Source: JAUVKT01 sp942491535 | GTDB lineage: Bacteria > Bacteroidota > Bacteroidia > Bacteroidales > VadinHA17 | NCBI GenBank assembly: GCA_942491535.1 | Contig: CALOBV010000020.1 | Span: 124,001-188,000 of the forward strand | Direction: 5' to 3' | Length of the DNA: 64,000 nt | Shown here: positions 8,323-17,193 of the stretch, one piece after another | Layout: each line of letters begins with the position of its first letter | Numbering within the stretch: the first letter of the stretch is position 1 | Notes under the pieces: generated by a model | The model's input: only the letters and a program-made list of their open reading frames with translations | Database searches by the model: none | Told to the model about the DNA's origin: nothing | Position numbers and translations under genes: made by a program

Positions 8323-8343
8323 TATACAATTAATCAATATTCA

Positions 8344-8790
8344 ATGAGTAAAATACGAGTAACTAAGGAGTTTACCTTTGAAATGGCACATGCTCTATGG
8401 AATTATGATGGTCCGTGTAAGAACGTGCACGGACATTCATACCGTTTATATGTAAGCCTTATCGGAGAACCGATAAGCGATGCTGATAATACAAAATACG
8501 GAATGGTAATAGACTTTGGAGACCTTAAGAAAATTGTAAACAGGGAGGTAGTAAAAAAGTTTGATCATACGGTAGTAGTTTCGTCAAGGGTAGAAAAAAA
8601 ACGACTTGACGCACTGAATCATATGTTTGGAAACGTTATGATTGTTGATTATCAGCCTACATGCGAGAAGCTGATTGAAGATATTGCAAACAGAATTATA
8701 CCATTCCTTCCTTCTGGCGTTTCATTGCATAACCTGAAGCTTTATGAAACAGCCACCTCTTATGCCGAATGGTTTGCCTCAGATAATTAG
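8344..8790 (+). CDS. queD: 6-carboxytetrahydropterin / 6-pyruvoyltetrahydropterin synthase family enzyme
   Basis: The 148-residue product (from ATG 8344) is of normal size for QueD/PTPS. It has the zinc-binding histidine in FEMAHALW and the catalytic cysteine plus two zinc histidines in GPCKNVHGHSY. DFGDLK and a KKFDHT pair follow, and ETATSYAEW near the end supplies the pterin-anchoring glutamate. QueD turns dihydroneopterin triphosphate into 6-carboxytetrahydropterin, the second step of queuosine (7-deazaguanine) synthesis. PTPS makes a biopterin precursor with the same residues, and sequence alone does not fully separate them. No other queuosine genes are in the window. A start further upstream at TTG 8320 is rejected because it overlaps the promoter. 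Confidence 0.82.
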   Translation: MSKIRVTKEFTFEMAHALWNYDGPCKNVHGHSYRLYVSLIGEPISDADNTKYGMVIDFGDLKKIVNREVVKKFDHTVVVSSRVEKKRLDALNHMFGNVMIVDYQPTCEKLIEDIANRIIPFLPSGVSLHNLKLYETATSYAEWFASDN

Positions 8791-8899
8791 AAGAAGGTTG
8801 AAACTGAGTTGAAAAGGTTTGAACTGAGTTTATTAGCCCCATGCCTTACGTCCCATACCATATATCTAAAAAGCAATAATATTACCAATATCTTATATT

Positions 8900-11704
8900 A
8901 TGTCAGATAACCAATCCAGGAAACTATTTATTCTTGACGCTTACGCACTGATTTTCAGATCATATTATGCCTTTATTAAAAATCCCAGGATAAACTCAAA
9001 AGGTTTTAATACCTCGGCTGTTTTTGGCTTTTTGCTGACCCTCGATGAGGTATTACAGAAGCAGAACCCATCGCATATAGCTGTTGCTTTTGATCCGCCA
9101 TCACCTACTTTCAGGCATGAAATGTACAAGGAGTATAAGGCCAACAGGGATGCAACACCTGAAGACATAAAATTATCGGTTCCCTATATAAAATCAATTC
9201 TCGAAGCATATAATATTCCAATCTATGAAGTAGCGGGATATGAGGCTGACGATGTAATCGGGACCCTGTCAAAGATGGCCTCAGAAAGGAATTTTGACAC
9301 ATATATGATGACTCCTGATAAGGATTTTGCACAGCTGGTAAAACATAATGTAAGAATGTTTAAACCCTCAAGAGGTGGTGCAGAACCTGTTGTCTGGGGA
9401 CCCGAAGAGGTGTGTGAGGAATTTATTATTAATGACCCGGGTCAGGTTATTGATGTCCTTGCCCTGATGGGTGATACTGCTGATAATATCCCGGGGGCCC
9501 CTGGGATTGGTCCAAAGACGGCTAAAAAATTAATATCAGAACACCAAAGTGTAGAAAATCTACTTAAAAACACATCTTCGCTGAAGGGAAAACAAAAAGA
9601 AATAATTGAAAATAATAGTGAGCAGATACTGTTTTCCAAGAAGCTGGTAACAATAGAAACTTCGGTGCCTGTTGATTTCAAAGAAGAGGAGATGCTCAGA
9701 AAGGCTCCCGATGCTGAGAAGTTAAAAGCAATATATGATGATCTTGAATTCAGATCAATGTCTGCAAAACTGAATATAGTCCCGGGGGAGAAAGCAGATA
9801 GTCCCAGATCGGGAATGACGACTTCGGCACAGTCTTCTGATCCTATGCAGGGATCTCTTTTTGGAACAAGTGAGATGGAGAGTTTGTCTGATGAGAATAA
9901 TCTTTCTTCAGTAGAACATAGCTACAGGATAGCCGATACCGATTCAAAGTTAGAAGAGCTGAAGAATAAACTGGGGTCGCTGGATGAGTTTTGTTTTGAT
10001 ACTGAAACAACTTCTCTAAATTCCCTGAATACTGAGCTTGTGGCGATTGCTTTCTCATGGGAGAAAAACAAGGGCTGGATGGTATGGCTTCCGGCCGACA
10101 GATCAGAAACACTTAGAATACTGGATGTGCTAAGGCCTGTTTTTGAAAATGAGACAATATGTAAAATAGGACACAACCTGAAGTTTGATATCCAGGTACT
10201 GGGGTCTTATGGCGTTGAGGTCAAAGGCAGGCTTTTTGACACCATGCTCGCTCATTACTTGCTGGAGCCCGATATGAGACATAAAATGGACTATCTGGCC
10301 CAATCGTATCTCAAATATAAACCCGAGCCAATAGAAAATCTTATTGGAGAAAAAGGAAAGAACCAGAGGTCGATGCGCAATGTTCCACTGGAAAAACTGC
10401 TTGAATACGCAGTTGAAGATGCAGATATAACCTACCAGCTGAAAGTGGTCTTTGAGGAGGAGCTCAGGAAGCAGGAATTAATTACCCTGTCTGATGAAAT
10501 TGAGATGCCCCTTATCAGGGTGCTGGGAGAAATGGAACGTTTTGGTATTAAGCTGGACGAGCTTAGCCTTAAGGATTTTGCTGTTGAGTTAAGAAGCGAT
10601 ATTATTGAACTTGAAAAAGAAATTTTCTCTCTTGCCGGCACCGAGTTTAATATCTCTTCTCCCAGGCAGCTGGGCGACATCCTGTTTTTGAAGCTGAAGC
10701 TTGATGATAAGGCAAAAAAAACAAAAACAAAGCAATTCAGTACCAACGAAGAAACGCTGGTACGACTGGCCGACAGGCACCCTGTTATAAACAAAGTATT
10801 GGAATACCGTGGACTAAAGAAATTGTTATCTACATATGTTGAGTCCTTGCCGCAGTTAATTGATCCGGTAAGCGGGAGAATACATACATCATATAACCAG
10901 GCAGTAGCATCAACAGGAAGGCTCAGCTCAAATAACCCCAACCTTCAGAATATTCCCATACGCGATGAGAGTGGAAGGGAAATAAGAAAGGCCTTTATAC
11001 CTGAAAAGGGAAAAAAATATTTTTCGGCAGACTATTCACAGATTGAACTCAGGCTTATGGCTCATTTAAGCGGAGACAGGGGGATGATAGCTGATTTTAC
11101 ATCCGGGCAGGACATACATTCAGCAACAGCTGCTAAAATTTTTGGTGTAAAGAAGGAAGAAGTAAGCCGGGAGATGAGAGCCAGGGCCAAAACAGCAAAT
11201 TTTGGAATAATTTACGGTATCTCAGCCTTTGGTCTGTCCCAGAGGCTTAATATTTCAAGGACTGATGCAAAGGAACTGATAGACGGCTATTTTGCCGGTT
11301 ATCCCGGGGTAAAAGAATTTATGGACAGAAGTATCAGCGAGGGCAGGGAAAACGGTTATGTTAAAACAATGTTCGGACGCAAGAGATACCTGAGGGATAT
11401 TCATTCGCGTAATTCCCTGCTTAGAAGTAATGCAGAACGAAACGCGATTAATGCCCCGATACAGGGGTCTGCTGCTGACATCATTAAGATTGCAATGATT
11501 AATATTCATAATAAGCTGAAAGAAAGCAAGCTCGATGCAATGATGATCTTGCAGGTGCACGATGAATTAATGTTTGAGGTTACTGAAAAAGATTTTGATC
11601 GCTTAAAGGAAATTGTGGTCAGGGAAATGGAAGATGCCGCCCACCTGGATGTACCCCTGATTGTTGACACAGGATCGGGATATAGTTGGCTTGAGGCGCA
11701 TTAG
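8900..11704 (+). CDS. polA: DNA polymerase I
   Basis: The 934-residue protein is full length for PolA. Residues 1-290 form the 5' nuclease (LFILDAYALIFRSYYAF, YEADDVIGTL, GDTADNIPGAPGIGPKTA). After a linker (about 300-335) a 3'-5' exonuclease domain keeps its metal residues: D367 and E369 in FDTETTS, then GHNLKFD and YAVEDADITYQL, so proofreading is probably active. The polymerase domain has TGRLSSNNPNLQNIP, motif A DYSQIELRLMAHLSGD, the O-helix RAKTANFGIIYGIS and motif C QVHDELMFEV. It fills gaps and removes RNA primers in replication and repair. It is a single gene starting 109 bp after the queD-like gene, with no clear promoter match between them. Confidence 0.95.
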   Translation: MSDNQSRKLFILDAYALIFRSYYAFIKNPRINSKGFNTSAVFGFLLTLDEVLQKQNPSHIAVAFDPPSPTFRHEMYKEYKANRDATPEDIKLSVPYIKSILEAYNIPIYEVAGYEADDVIGTLSKMASERNFDTYMMTPDKDFAQLVKHNVRMFKPSRGGAEPVVWGPEEVCEEFIINDPGQVIDVLALMGDTADNIPGAPGIGPKTAKKLISEHQSVENLLKNTSSLKGKQKEIIENNSEQILFSKKLVTIETSVPVDFKEEEMLRKAPDAEKLKAIYDDLEFRSMSAKLNIVPGEKADSPRSGMTTSAQSSDPMQGSLFGTSEMESLSDENNLSSVEHSYRIADTDSKLEELKNKLGSLDEFCFDTETTSLNSLNTELVAIAFSWEKNKGWMVWLPADRSETLRILDVLRPVFENETICKIGHNLKFDIQVLGSYGVEVKGRLFDTMLAHYLLEPDMRHKMDYLAQSYLKYKPEPIENLIGEKGKNQRSMRNVPLEKLLEYAVEDADITYQLKVVFEEELRKQELITLSDEIEMPLIRVLGEMERFGIKLDELSLKDFAVELRSDIIELEKEIFSLAGTEFNISSPRQLGDILFLKLKLDDKAKKTKTKQFSTNEETLVRLADRHPVINKVLEYRGLKKLLSTYVESLPQLIDPVSGRIHTSYNQAVASTGRLSSNNPNLQNIPIRDESGREIRKAFIPEKGKKYFSADYSQIELRLMAHLSGDRGMIADFTSGQDIHSATAAKIFGVKKEEVSREMRARAKTANFGIIYGISAFGLSQRLNISRTDAKELIDGYFAGYPGVKEFMDRSISEGRENGYVKTMFGRKRYLRDIHSRNSLLRSNAERNAINAPIQGSAADIIKIAMINIHNKLKESKLDAMMILQVHDELMFEVTEKDFDRLKEIVVREMEDAAHLDVPLIVDTGSGYSWLEAH

Positions 11705-11790
11705 AAGTTTGCTGTGGCAGTCTGCGGATTTAGATGACAGCCTGCACCGGCCACCAGGGTGTAATAGTTGAAATGGATTAAAGTTGAATT

Positions 11791-12024
11791 ATGAAAGTAG
11801 AGGTATTATTTTTTGGAGTACTGGCAGAGAAAGCGGGCCTTGAGAGACTATCTGTTAAGGGGGCAAATGATGTTGGATTATTAAAAAGGAAGATTTTCGG
11901 CATTTACCCGGAGCTGGGAAATTATTCTTTCAGGGTTTCTGTAAACAGGAAGCTTGCTGAGGATAAAGACAAACTTAAGGAAGGAGACGAGGTTGCCCTC
12001 CTTCCTCCTTTTGCCGGAGGATAG
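11791..12024 (+). CDS. moaD: molybdopterin synthase sulfur-carrier subunit MoaD
   Basis: The 77-residue ubiquitin-like protein ends in PPFAGG, the double glycine that is adenylated and thiocarboxylated by the E1-like enzyme MoeB. The body has the beta-grasp pattern (VEVLFFGVLAEKAG, VNRKLAEDKDKLKEGDEVALLPP). MoaD delivers sulfur to precursor Z together with MoaE to form molybdopterin. Here moaE lies just downstream but on the opposite strand, with 32 bp between the two stop codons. A MoeB/ThiF-like gene is at 44476-45258. The 86 bp after polA contain no promoter I recognise. Confidence 0.88.
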   Translation: MKVEVLFFGVLAEKAGLERLSVKGANDVGLLKRKIFGIYPELGNYSFRVSVNRKLAEDKDKLKEGDEVALLPPFAGG

Positions 12025-12056
12025 CCTCAGGCATAGACTCTTCTTATTAATTCAGC

Positions 12057-12494
12057 CTAGGATTTATTTTCTTTCCAGCGATGCGAATCATCATCCAGGA
12101 TCTCCTTTTTCCATACGGGATATTCTATTTTAATCATTTCCACAATATGGCGGCAAGCCCTTATTGCCTGGTCGCGGTGACCGGATGTTACAATAACGAA
12201 TAATGAAATTTCTCCGGCCCTGACAGTTCCGGTTGAATGTATAATTTCAATATTATGAACATCAGAAAAGGCGTCAAAAGTTACTTTTCTGATCTTTTCA
12301 GCCTCGATGGCTACCATGTCGTTATAAGCAGAATACTCAATAGCAATAACCTTTTTGCCTTCAACCAGGTCTTCTCTTACCTGGCCGACAAATACAGAAT
12401 GAGCCCCGGCTTCTTTGGATGAAGACAGAAGGCCTATATACTTCCCGATAAGATCAGGCTTAATTGGTCCATCAACAAGGTATTCCCGGCTCAT
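12057..12494 (-). CDS. moaE: molybdopterin synthase catalytic subunit MoaE
   Basis: The 145-residue protein has the MoaE core: GAHSVFVGQVRED near the start, IEYSAYNDMVAIEAEKI in the middle, IEIIHSTGTVRAGEISLFVIVTSGHRDQAIRAC, and the catalytic-lysine region YPVWKKE followed by the SHRW tail. It accepts the MoaD C-terminus in its active site and inserts two sulfurs into cyclic pyranopterin monophosphate. Its start codon overlaps the end of the S41 protease gene by 23 bp, so it is probably translated from that transcript. Having moaD convergent rather than upstream is unusual. Confidence 0.9.
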   Translation of the reverse strand: MSREYLVDGPIKPDLIGKYIGLLSSSKEAGAHSVFVGQVREDLVEGKKVIAIEYSAYNDMVAIEAEKIRKVTFDAFSDVHNIEIIHSTGTVRAGEISLFVIVTSGHRDQAIRACRHIVEMIKIEYPVWKKEILDDDSHRWKENKS

Positions 12495-14208
12495 TATTAT
12501 CTGTTATTGAATTATTTAATGAAGTAACAGGCTCAACAGACAGGAGCCCCGCACTGCCGTTAAGGGTTGACGAATACAGCTCTTTGTTGCCCAGTATCTC
12601 AATTGACTTATTAATGTACTGATCATCTCCAATCGTATGCTTAATCATTCCATCTTCATAGAAATAACGAACGATTATTTCATCCTCGATCAAACTAACA
12701 ATCTCATCTTTAAATACAGAGAGATCGTTATCAAGGTTATGCTCAAGCTTGAATTTAAGATCATCAAAAATTTCTTTATTTACATCATAATATTTTTCTT
12801 CCTTTGATGTGCTAAGAAGATCATTAAGAGCATTTTCGGTCGCTGTTTCATAACTGAAGCCCTTTTCTTTAAGAAAGACGCTGAAATTATTATAGTCGGC
12901 ATCACTCAACTTAAACTCGCCGGGGGGCAAGATGTCTTTGTTGCGCCAGTAAAAATCAGTAACATAATCGAAGATAAAAGATCTCAGGTATAACTCCGTC
13001 GCAACCTGGCTCAGACGCGGGTTTTCAGTATTATAGTCGGGCATTATTCCCCCTCCGTCCCTGACTGTTCTGCCATTCCTGGTTTTGAATTCTGAAATAA
13101 GTGAATCCGGAACATGGCCTACAGAACCATCTTCATTTCGATGTGTGAAGTCAAGTGCCTGGACACATCTTCCGCTTGGTATATAGTACTTTGCTGTTGT
13201 TACCTTAAGTATGGCATTATAGCTTAATGGTCGGCTTATCTGCACCAGTCCCTTACCATATGATCTCTGTCCGACCACCACCCCGCGATCCAGGTCCTGG
13301 ACTGCCCCGGCAACTATTTCGGCGGCCGATGCAGTGTTTCGGTTAATTATTACAACGAGGGGAATTTTCTCGTCGACGGCCTGGTGTTTAGTCTTATATG
13401 TCGCATCGAATTTATCAACCTTACCCTGAGTCTTGACCACATCCTGTCCGGGACCCACAAATAGATTAACTATCTCTACCGCCTCGGTGAGTAATCCACC
13501 GGGGTTGTTCCTCAGGTCCAATACAATTTTCTGTGCATTATGCTCTTTTTTAAGAGCAACAAGTGCATTCTCTACATCCTTGCTACAATTCTGTGTGAAA
13601 TTGGTGAATCTGATATAGCCAACATCCTTATTTAACATGCCGTAATATGGCACAGGAGGAATAGTTATTCTTTCTCTCTTAAGGTTTCTACTTATTTGTT
13701 TGCCCTGTCGGTCGACAATAATGTTTATTTCAGTATTTGGCTCTCCCTTCAGTTTTTCGCTTACCTTATCAGCCGATAATCCTTTTAGAGATAAACCATC
13801 AATCTCAACGAGCTTATCTCCTGCTTTTAGTCCGCAGAGATCGGCCGGAAAACCCTTGTATATTTGTGTTAAAACAACATATTCTCCGTCAGACCTGATT
13901 GTTGATCCTACACCACCATATATTCCTGTTGTCATAAAGCGAAAATCTTCAAAGTCAGCCTCAGAATAGTAAACAGTATAGGGGTCAAGGGTTTTAAGCA
14001 TCTGGATGATTGATGTGGTTACCAGCTTATCTGCATCTATTCCGTCAACGTAGAATGTGTTTAATTCACGAAACAGGGAATAATATATATCAAGATTCTT
14101 TGCAAGCTTGAAATCATTAGATTCTGATCTCAGAAAACCCACCGATAGTGTAGCCACTAAAATAAGAGATGCTATTATTGCAATCGGGATAATTCTTCTT
14201 CTTTTCAT
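12472..14208 (-). CDS. S41 family C-terminal processing peptidase
   Basis: The 578-residue protein has an N-terminal membrane anchor or signal (IIPIAIIASLILVATLSVGFL). A PDZ domain (about residues 85-175, GVGSTIRSDGEYVVLTQI, GDKLVEIDG) precedes a tail-specific protease domain with the catalytic serine in NRNTASAAEIVAGA and lysine in GQRSYGKGLVQ, the Ser/Lys dyad of CtpA. The long C-terminal part (about 400-578) is helical and typical of Bacteroidota versions. It should cleave periplasmic proteins at their C-termini. The gene follows rnpA by 42 bp and overlaps moaE by 23 bp, so it sits inside the minus-strand housekeeping run. Confidence 0.88.
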   Translation of the reverse strand: MKRRRIIPIAIIASLILVATLSVGFLRSESNDFKLAKNLDIYYSLFRELNTFYVDGIDADKLVTTSIIQMLKTLDPYTVYYSEADFEDFRFMTTGIYGGVGSTIRSDGEYVVLTQIYKGFPADLCGLKAGDKLVEIDGLSLKGLSADKVSEKLKGEPNTEINIIVDRQGKQISRNLKRERITIPPVPYYGMLNKDVGYIRFTNFTQNCSKDVENALVALKKEHNAQKIVLDLRNNPGGLLTEAVEIVNLFVGPGQDVVKTQGKVDKFDATYKTKHQAVDEKIPLVVIINRNTASAAEIVAGAVQDLDRGVVVGQRSYGKGLVQISRPLSYNAILKVTTAKYYIPSGRCVQALDFTHRNEDGSVGHVPDSLISEFKTRNGRTVRDGGGIMPDYNTENPRLSQVATELYLRSFIFDYVTDFYWRNKDILPPGEFKLSDADYNNFSVFLKEKGFSYETATENALNDLLSTSKEEKYYDVNKEIFDDLKFKLEHNLDNDLSVFKDEIVSLIEDEIIVRYFYEDGMIKHTIGDDQYINKSIEILGNKELYSSTLNGSAGLLSVEPVTSLNNSITDNNEPGIPC

Positions 14209-14234
14209 AATATTCTGTTTAAAATTTTTCCAGG

Positions 14235-14262
14235 CCCCCTGCTCTTTGCCCTACGCCTTCTT
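14235..14262 (-). repeat. 7-bp period array across the rnpA 3' end
   Basis: Four heptamers (plus strand CCCCCTG, CTCTTTG, CCCTACG, CCTTCTT) run through the rnpA stop codon at 14251-14253 into the gap before the S41 gene. As elsewhere, the sense strand of the preceding gene is purine-rich. With only four imperfect copies the call depends on the resemblance to the other arrays. Confidence 0.55.
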
Positions 14263-14649
14263 AAGCGGTAAAATTAGCAATAATTTTGACACAACTTCCT
14301 CAACTTTTTTTGCTATCAATTTATGGTCAGGCATATCTCCCTGTGTATATACCAGCATTACAGAAAGCTGTATATTGTTTTCGTTCAGGTGTTTATAGAG
14401 GATATGTTTATTATATCGCCAGGCTTCTTTGATATGTCTTTTAATCCTGTTCCTGTCGACAGCTTTTTTAAATGATCTTTTTGGAACAGAGGCAGCCATC
14501 CGGGCCGGAACCGGAATACCGGTTTCGCACACCTTCCAGAATACCCTGAAGGGGTATAGGGTGAATGCCTGGCCGCTGTCAAAAAGTTCAGCGATCGCCT
14601 TTCTTCCTGAGAGTCTTTCGTCCTTGCCAAATTTATAAGAAGCAGTCAT
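14251..14649 (-). CDS. rnpA: ribonuclease P protein component
   Basis: The 132-residue basic protein is normal length for RnpA. It contains the start region FGKDERLSGRKAIAELFDSG, MAASVPKRSFKKAVDRNRIKRHIKEAWR with the RNR motif, and a final alpha/beta part (VMLVYTQGD...KKVEEVVSKLLLIL). It helps the RNase P RNA cut the 5' leader from pre-tRNAs. In many bacteria yidD follows rnpA. Here only 42 bp separate it from the S41 protease gene, so yidD is absent. The 3' end carries a short heptamer array. A -7 box lies 23 bp upstream. Confidence 0.93.
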   Translation of the reverse strand: MTASYKFGKDERLSGRKAIAELFDSGQAFTLYPFRVFWKVCETGIPVPARMAASVPKRSFKKAVDRNRIKRHIKEAWRYNKHILYKHLNENNIQLSVMLVYTQGDMPDHKLIAKKVEEVVSKLLLILPLKKA

Positions 14650-14671
14650 TTATTTCCCTCCGGGTCTGAAC

Positions 14672-14679
14672 CAAAAGTA
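14672..14679 (-). promoter_or_regulatory. -7 box for rnpA
   Basis: CAAAAGTA on the plus strand is TACTTTTG on the minus strand, matching TAnnTTTG, 23 bp before the rnpA start and about 72 bp after the hemD stop codon. It would separate rnpA, the S41 gene and moaE from the hemD transcript. No -33 match. Confidence 0.4.
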
Positions 14680-14750
14680 GTAATTAATAATGATTGTACT
14701 GCAGGCACTTATGGCAATTGCCAGGTCCATGCAGACCTGAATTAGTAGTT

Positions 14751-15500
14751 TTATTTTGCTTTTTTATTTTCCTTGATATAACTATCGAGAGCCATAGTCA
14801 TTGAAGGTGAAGTTTGAGTGGGAGCATCAATGTCAAGCCTGAGACTCAAGGCTTTAAGCGCTTCGGCAGTTGTTGGGCCAAAAGCTGCTATTAGTGTGTT
14901 GTTTTGTTTGAAATCAGGAAAGTTTTCCAGAAGTGATTTCGGCCCGGAAGGACTGTAAAATACAAGAATGTCATAGTATACATCAGCCAGATCAGACAGG
15001 TCGGCGCTGACAGTTTTATACATATTACCAATCTTGTAATTAATATTGTTGTTATCCAGCAGATCGGGAATTTCTGCTTTATGCGGCATTGAAAGAGGCA
15101 CAAAGAAATTATCTTCCTTGTGTTTGTTCATAATTGCTACCAGCTCATCGAATTTAGCCTTACCGTGGAAAATTTTCCTCTTTCTGTATACAATATATTT
15201 TTGCAGATAAAATGCAACATTCTCAGTAATGCAAAAATATTTCATGTCGTCAGGAATAGTAATTCTCAGTTCTTCAGCAATTCTGAAATAGTGATCAATT
15301 GCTGTTTTGCATGTGAAAATTACGGCAGTATAATCAAGCAGATTGATTTTTTGCTGACGGAAATCCTTTGCGCTTACTCCTACTACTTCTATAAATGGCC
15401 TGAAATCAACCCTCAGGTTATATTTTCTGGCAAGCTCATAATAAGGAGACTTGGGGTTTTGGGGCTCAGGCTGTGATACTAAAATACTCTTGATCTTCAA
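14751..15500 (-). CDS. hemD: uroporphyrinogen-III synthase
   Basis: The 249-residue protein has the low-conservation HemD pattern: an N-terminal KIKSILVSQPEP, strand-helix units (DYTAVIFTCKTAIDHYFRIAEEL; KYFCITENVAFYLQKYI), and the diagnostic second-domain stretch YYDILVFYSPSGPKSLLENFP plus IAAFGPTTAEALKAL. It closes hydroxymethylbilane into uroporphyrinogen III, the ring precursor of heme and corrins. It lies 39 bp after the DUF4271 gene, an arrangement familiar in Bacteroidota, and is likely co-transcribed with it. No other heme genes are in the window. Confidence 0.82.
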   Translation of the reverse strand: MKIKSILVSQPEPQNPKSPYYELARKYNLRVDFRPFIEVVGVSAKDFRQQKINLLDYTAVIFTCKTAIDHYFRIAEELRITIPDDMKYFCITENVAFYLQKYIVYRKRKIFHGKAKFDELVAIMNKHKEDNFFVPLSMPHKAEIPDLLDNNNINYKIGNMYKTVSADLSDLADVYYDILVFYSPSGPKSLLENFPDFKQNNTLIAAFGPTTAEALKALSLRLDIDAPTQTSPSMTMALDSYIKENKKAK

Positions 15501-15539
15501 TTTGTCAACAATTTAGTTTCTTAATCCGATCCTTTATCT

Positions 15540-16256
15540 CTAGACAGCCCCTGCAAGATATTTTGCAAATACCAGGACGGGGATAAATTCCAGTGCGCAA
15601 AGATACAAAATGAAATATAATAATGAAAACCCCCTTCTTATAAAAACAGAAGCAAGCCTTAATGGTCTCATAATAAGGAGGCTGGCTATAAACATAAGTG
15701 ATATGATAAAAAGAATAAGGTCAGGAATACCTTCAAAATAAGGGATAAAAAAGTTAATAAAAAGCAGGGGGATTCCTGAAAACTTATAAAATTGCATAAT
15801 ATTATATGCATATTCATCAAAAGCATCCCGGGTACCGGTAAGAGAAGCTATAAGGGATATAAGCAGGAGTCTAAGCCCCAGGGCAACAGCAAATAGGGCC
15901 AGGTTAAAAAACCACAGGGCAATACCTTTGAGTGAAAAGAAGTACAGATCATAAGATACTTCCAGAAAATATCCTAATGTTGAAAGACTTATTACTGCTA
16001 TAACAGGCAAAAGAGTATTTCCAATCTGGCTGCCGTGTGAGCGATTTCGGTAAGCGTTTAATGCAAAACGATTAATATAAACGATTCTTGAAAGCCAGGT
16101 TGTAGGAAATTTCTCAACGGAGATAACAATGGCGTACAAAATCAGGGGCAAAATAATTACATACAATAACCAGTCTGCCTCCCATAGATCTTCTGTACGG
16201 ATAATTCCGGAGAGATCCTGCACCATGCCTGTAAGGCTGTAAGAACAAAAAGCCAT
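15540..16256 (-). CDS. DUF4271 membrane protein
   Basis: This 238-residue, very hydrophobic protein has about six or seven transmembrane segments, for example LLYVIILPLILYAIVISV, LLPVIAVISLSTLGYFLEV, GIALWFFNLALFAVALGLRLLLI and LLYFILYLCALEFIPVLVFAK. Few charged residues are found outside short loops (RNRSHGSQ, SLTGTRDAFDEYAY). Its size, hydropathy and position directly before hemD match the DUF4271 family, whose function is unknown and which is restricted mainly to Bacteroidota. It lies 24 bp after deoC in the same direction. Confidence 0.7.
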   Translation of the reverse strand: MAFCSYSLTGMVQDLSGIIRTEDLWEADWLLYVIILPLILYAIVISVEKFPTTWLSRIVYINRFALNAYRNRSHGSQIGNTLLPVIAVISLSTLGYFLEVSYDLYFFSLKGIALWFFNLALFAVALGLRLLLISLIASLTGTRDAFDEYAYNIMQFYKFSGIPLLFINFFIPYFEGIPDLILFIISLMFIASLLIMRPLRLASVFIRRGFSLLYFILYLCALEFIPVLVFAKYLAGAV

Positions 16257-16279
16257 CTTAAATCTATCTGTTTGATGGT

Positions 16280-17125
16280 TTAAAAGTAATTTGCTTCCCT
16301 TCCTTCTATTGAATTTAGCAGATCGTTTGCCAATCGACTGGCACCAATTCTGAAGAGATCAGGAATAAGCCAGTTTCTTCCAAGAACATTTTCTACTATT
16401 GAGTAATAAAGCAGGGCCTCATTTTTTGTTGAAATACCACCGGCCGGCTTAAAACCAACTTCCTTATTCGATGTCTTATAAAAATCTTTAATAGCATTAC
16501 ACATTACCCATGCAGCCTCTGGTGTTGCAGAGACAGCTGCCTTCCCGGTGGATGTTTTTATAAAATCAGCGCCAGACTCCATTGCAAGCATAGATGCAGA
16601 ATATATCATTTCTGGAGTATCAAGCACTCCTGTCTCGAGGATTACCTTAAGGTGGGTGCAACCAATAGTATCCTTAATGGTTCTTATTTCATTTTCAACC
16701 ACCTTATAGTTGCCTGCGATAAATTCACCCAGGGAAATAACAATATCAATTTCATCTGCTCCTTTATCCAGCACCCTTTTACATTCATCAATTTTATTTT
16801 CAAGGAATGTTTGTGAGCTGGGGAAAGAGCCTGCCACAGAGACTATATTTACATCTTCAATTTCAAGAGATTGTTTTACGGTTGAAACAAACCTGGGAAA
16901 TACACATATTCCTGCAACATTGAGCAGGTCGGGGAATATAAAGGGAAAGCCATTTACCTTATCTACTATTGACCTTATTGAATCTTCGTTGTCTGTTGAG
17001 TTAAGTGATGTAAGGTCAAGATAACTTAATATTTTTCTGTATACCTCGTGAGACCCCGCCAGTTTTATATTCCCGATCTCTTTGCTTATTTCCCCCTTAC
17101 TGACATTATTAAATCTGTTCTTCAT
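16280..17125 (-). CDS. deoC: deoxyribose-phosphate aldolase
   Basis: The 281-residue protein has the DeoC/FbaB TIM barrel features: VAGICVFPRFV, VNIVSVAGSFPSSQ, a KGADEIDIVI strand with catalytic-site acidic residues, HLKVILETGVL, and GADFIKTSTGKAAVSATPEA with the Schiff-base lysine, followed by VGFKPAGGIST. It splits 2-deoxyribose-5-phosphate into glyceraldehyde-3-phosphate and acetaldehyde in deoxynucleoside salvage. It is longer than the roughly 220-residue short form because of an N-terminal extension of about 55 residues. A -7 box lies 29 bp upstream, so it may have its own promoter inside the run. Confidence 0.92.
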   Translation of the reverse strand: MKNRFNNVSKGEISKEIGNIKLAGSHEVYRKILSYLDLTSLNSTDNEDSIRSIVDKVNGFPFIFPDLLNVAGICVFPRFVSTVKQSLEIEDVNIVSVAGSFPSSQTFLENKIDECKRVLDKGADEIDIVISLGEFIAGNYKVVENEIRTIKDTIGCTHLKVILETGVLDTPEMIYSASMLAMESGADFIKTSTGKAAVSATPEAAWVMCNAIKDFYKTSNKEVGFKPAGGISTKNEALLYYSIVENVLGRNWLIPDLFRIGASRLANDLLNSIEGREANYF

Positions 17126-17153
17126 AACTCTGCATTTTGAAAATTTCTTCTTG

Positions 17154-17161
17154 CAAAAATA
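17154..17161 (-). promoter_or_regulatory. -7 box for deoC
   Basis: CAAAAATA on the plus strand is TATTTTTG on the minus strand, a full TAnnTTTG match in the 68-bp gap between the MazG-like gene and deoC. A CAAA at 17175 is too close (13 bp) to count as a good -33 element. Confidence 0.4.
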
Positions 17162-17193
17162 CTTATTATCGGGGCAAAAAATGATTACTTATA

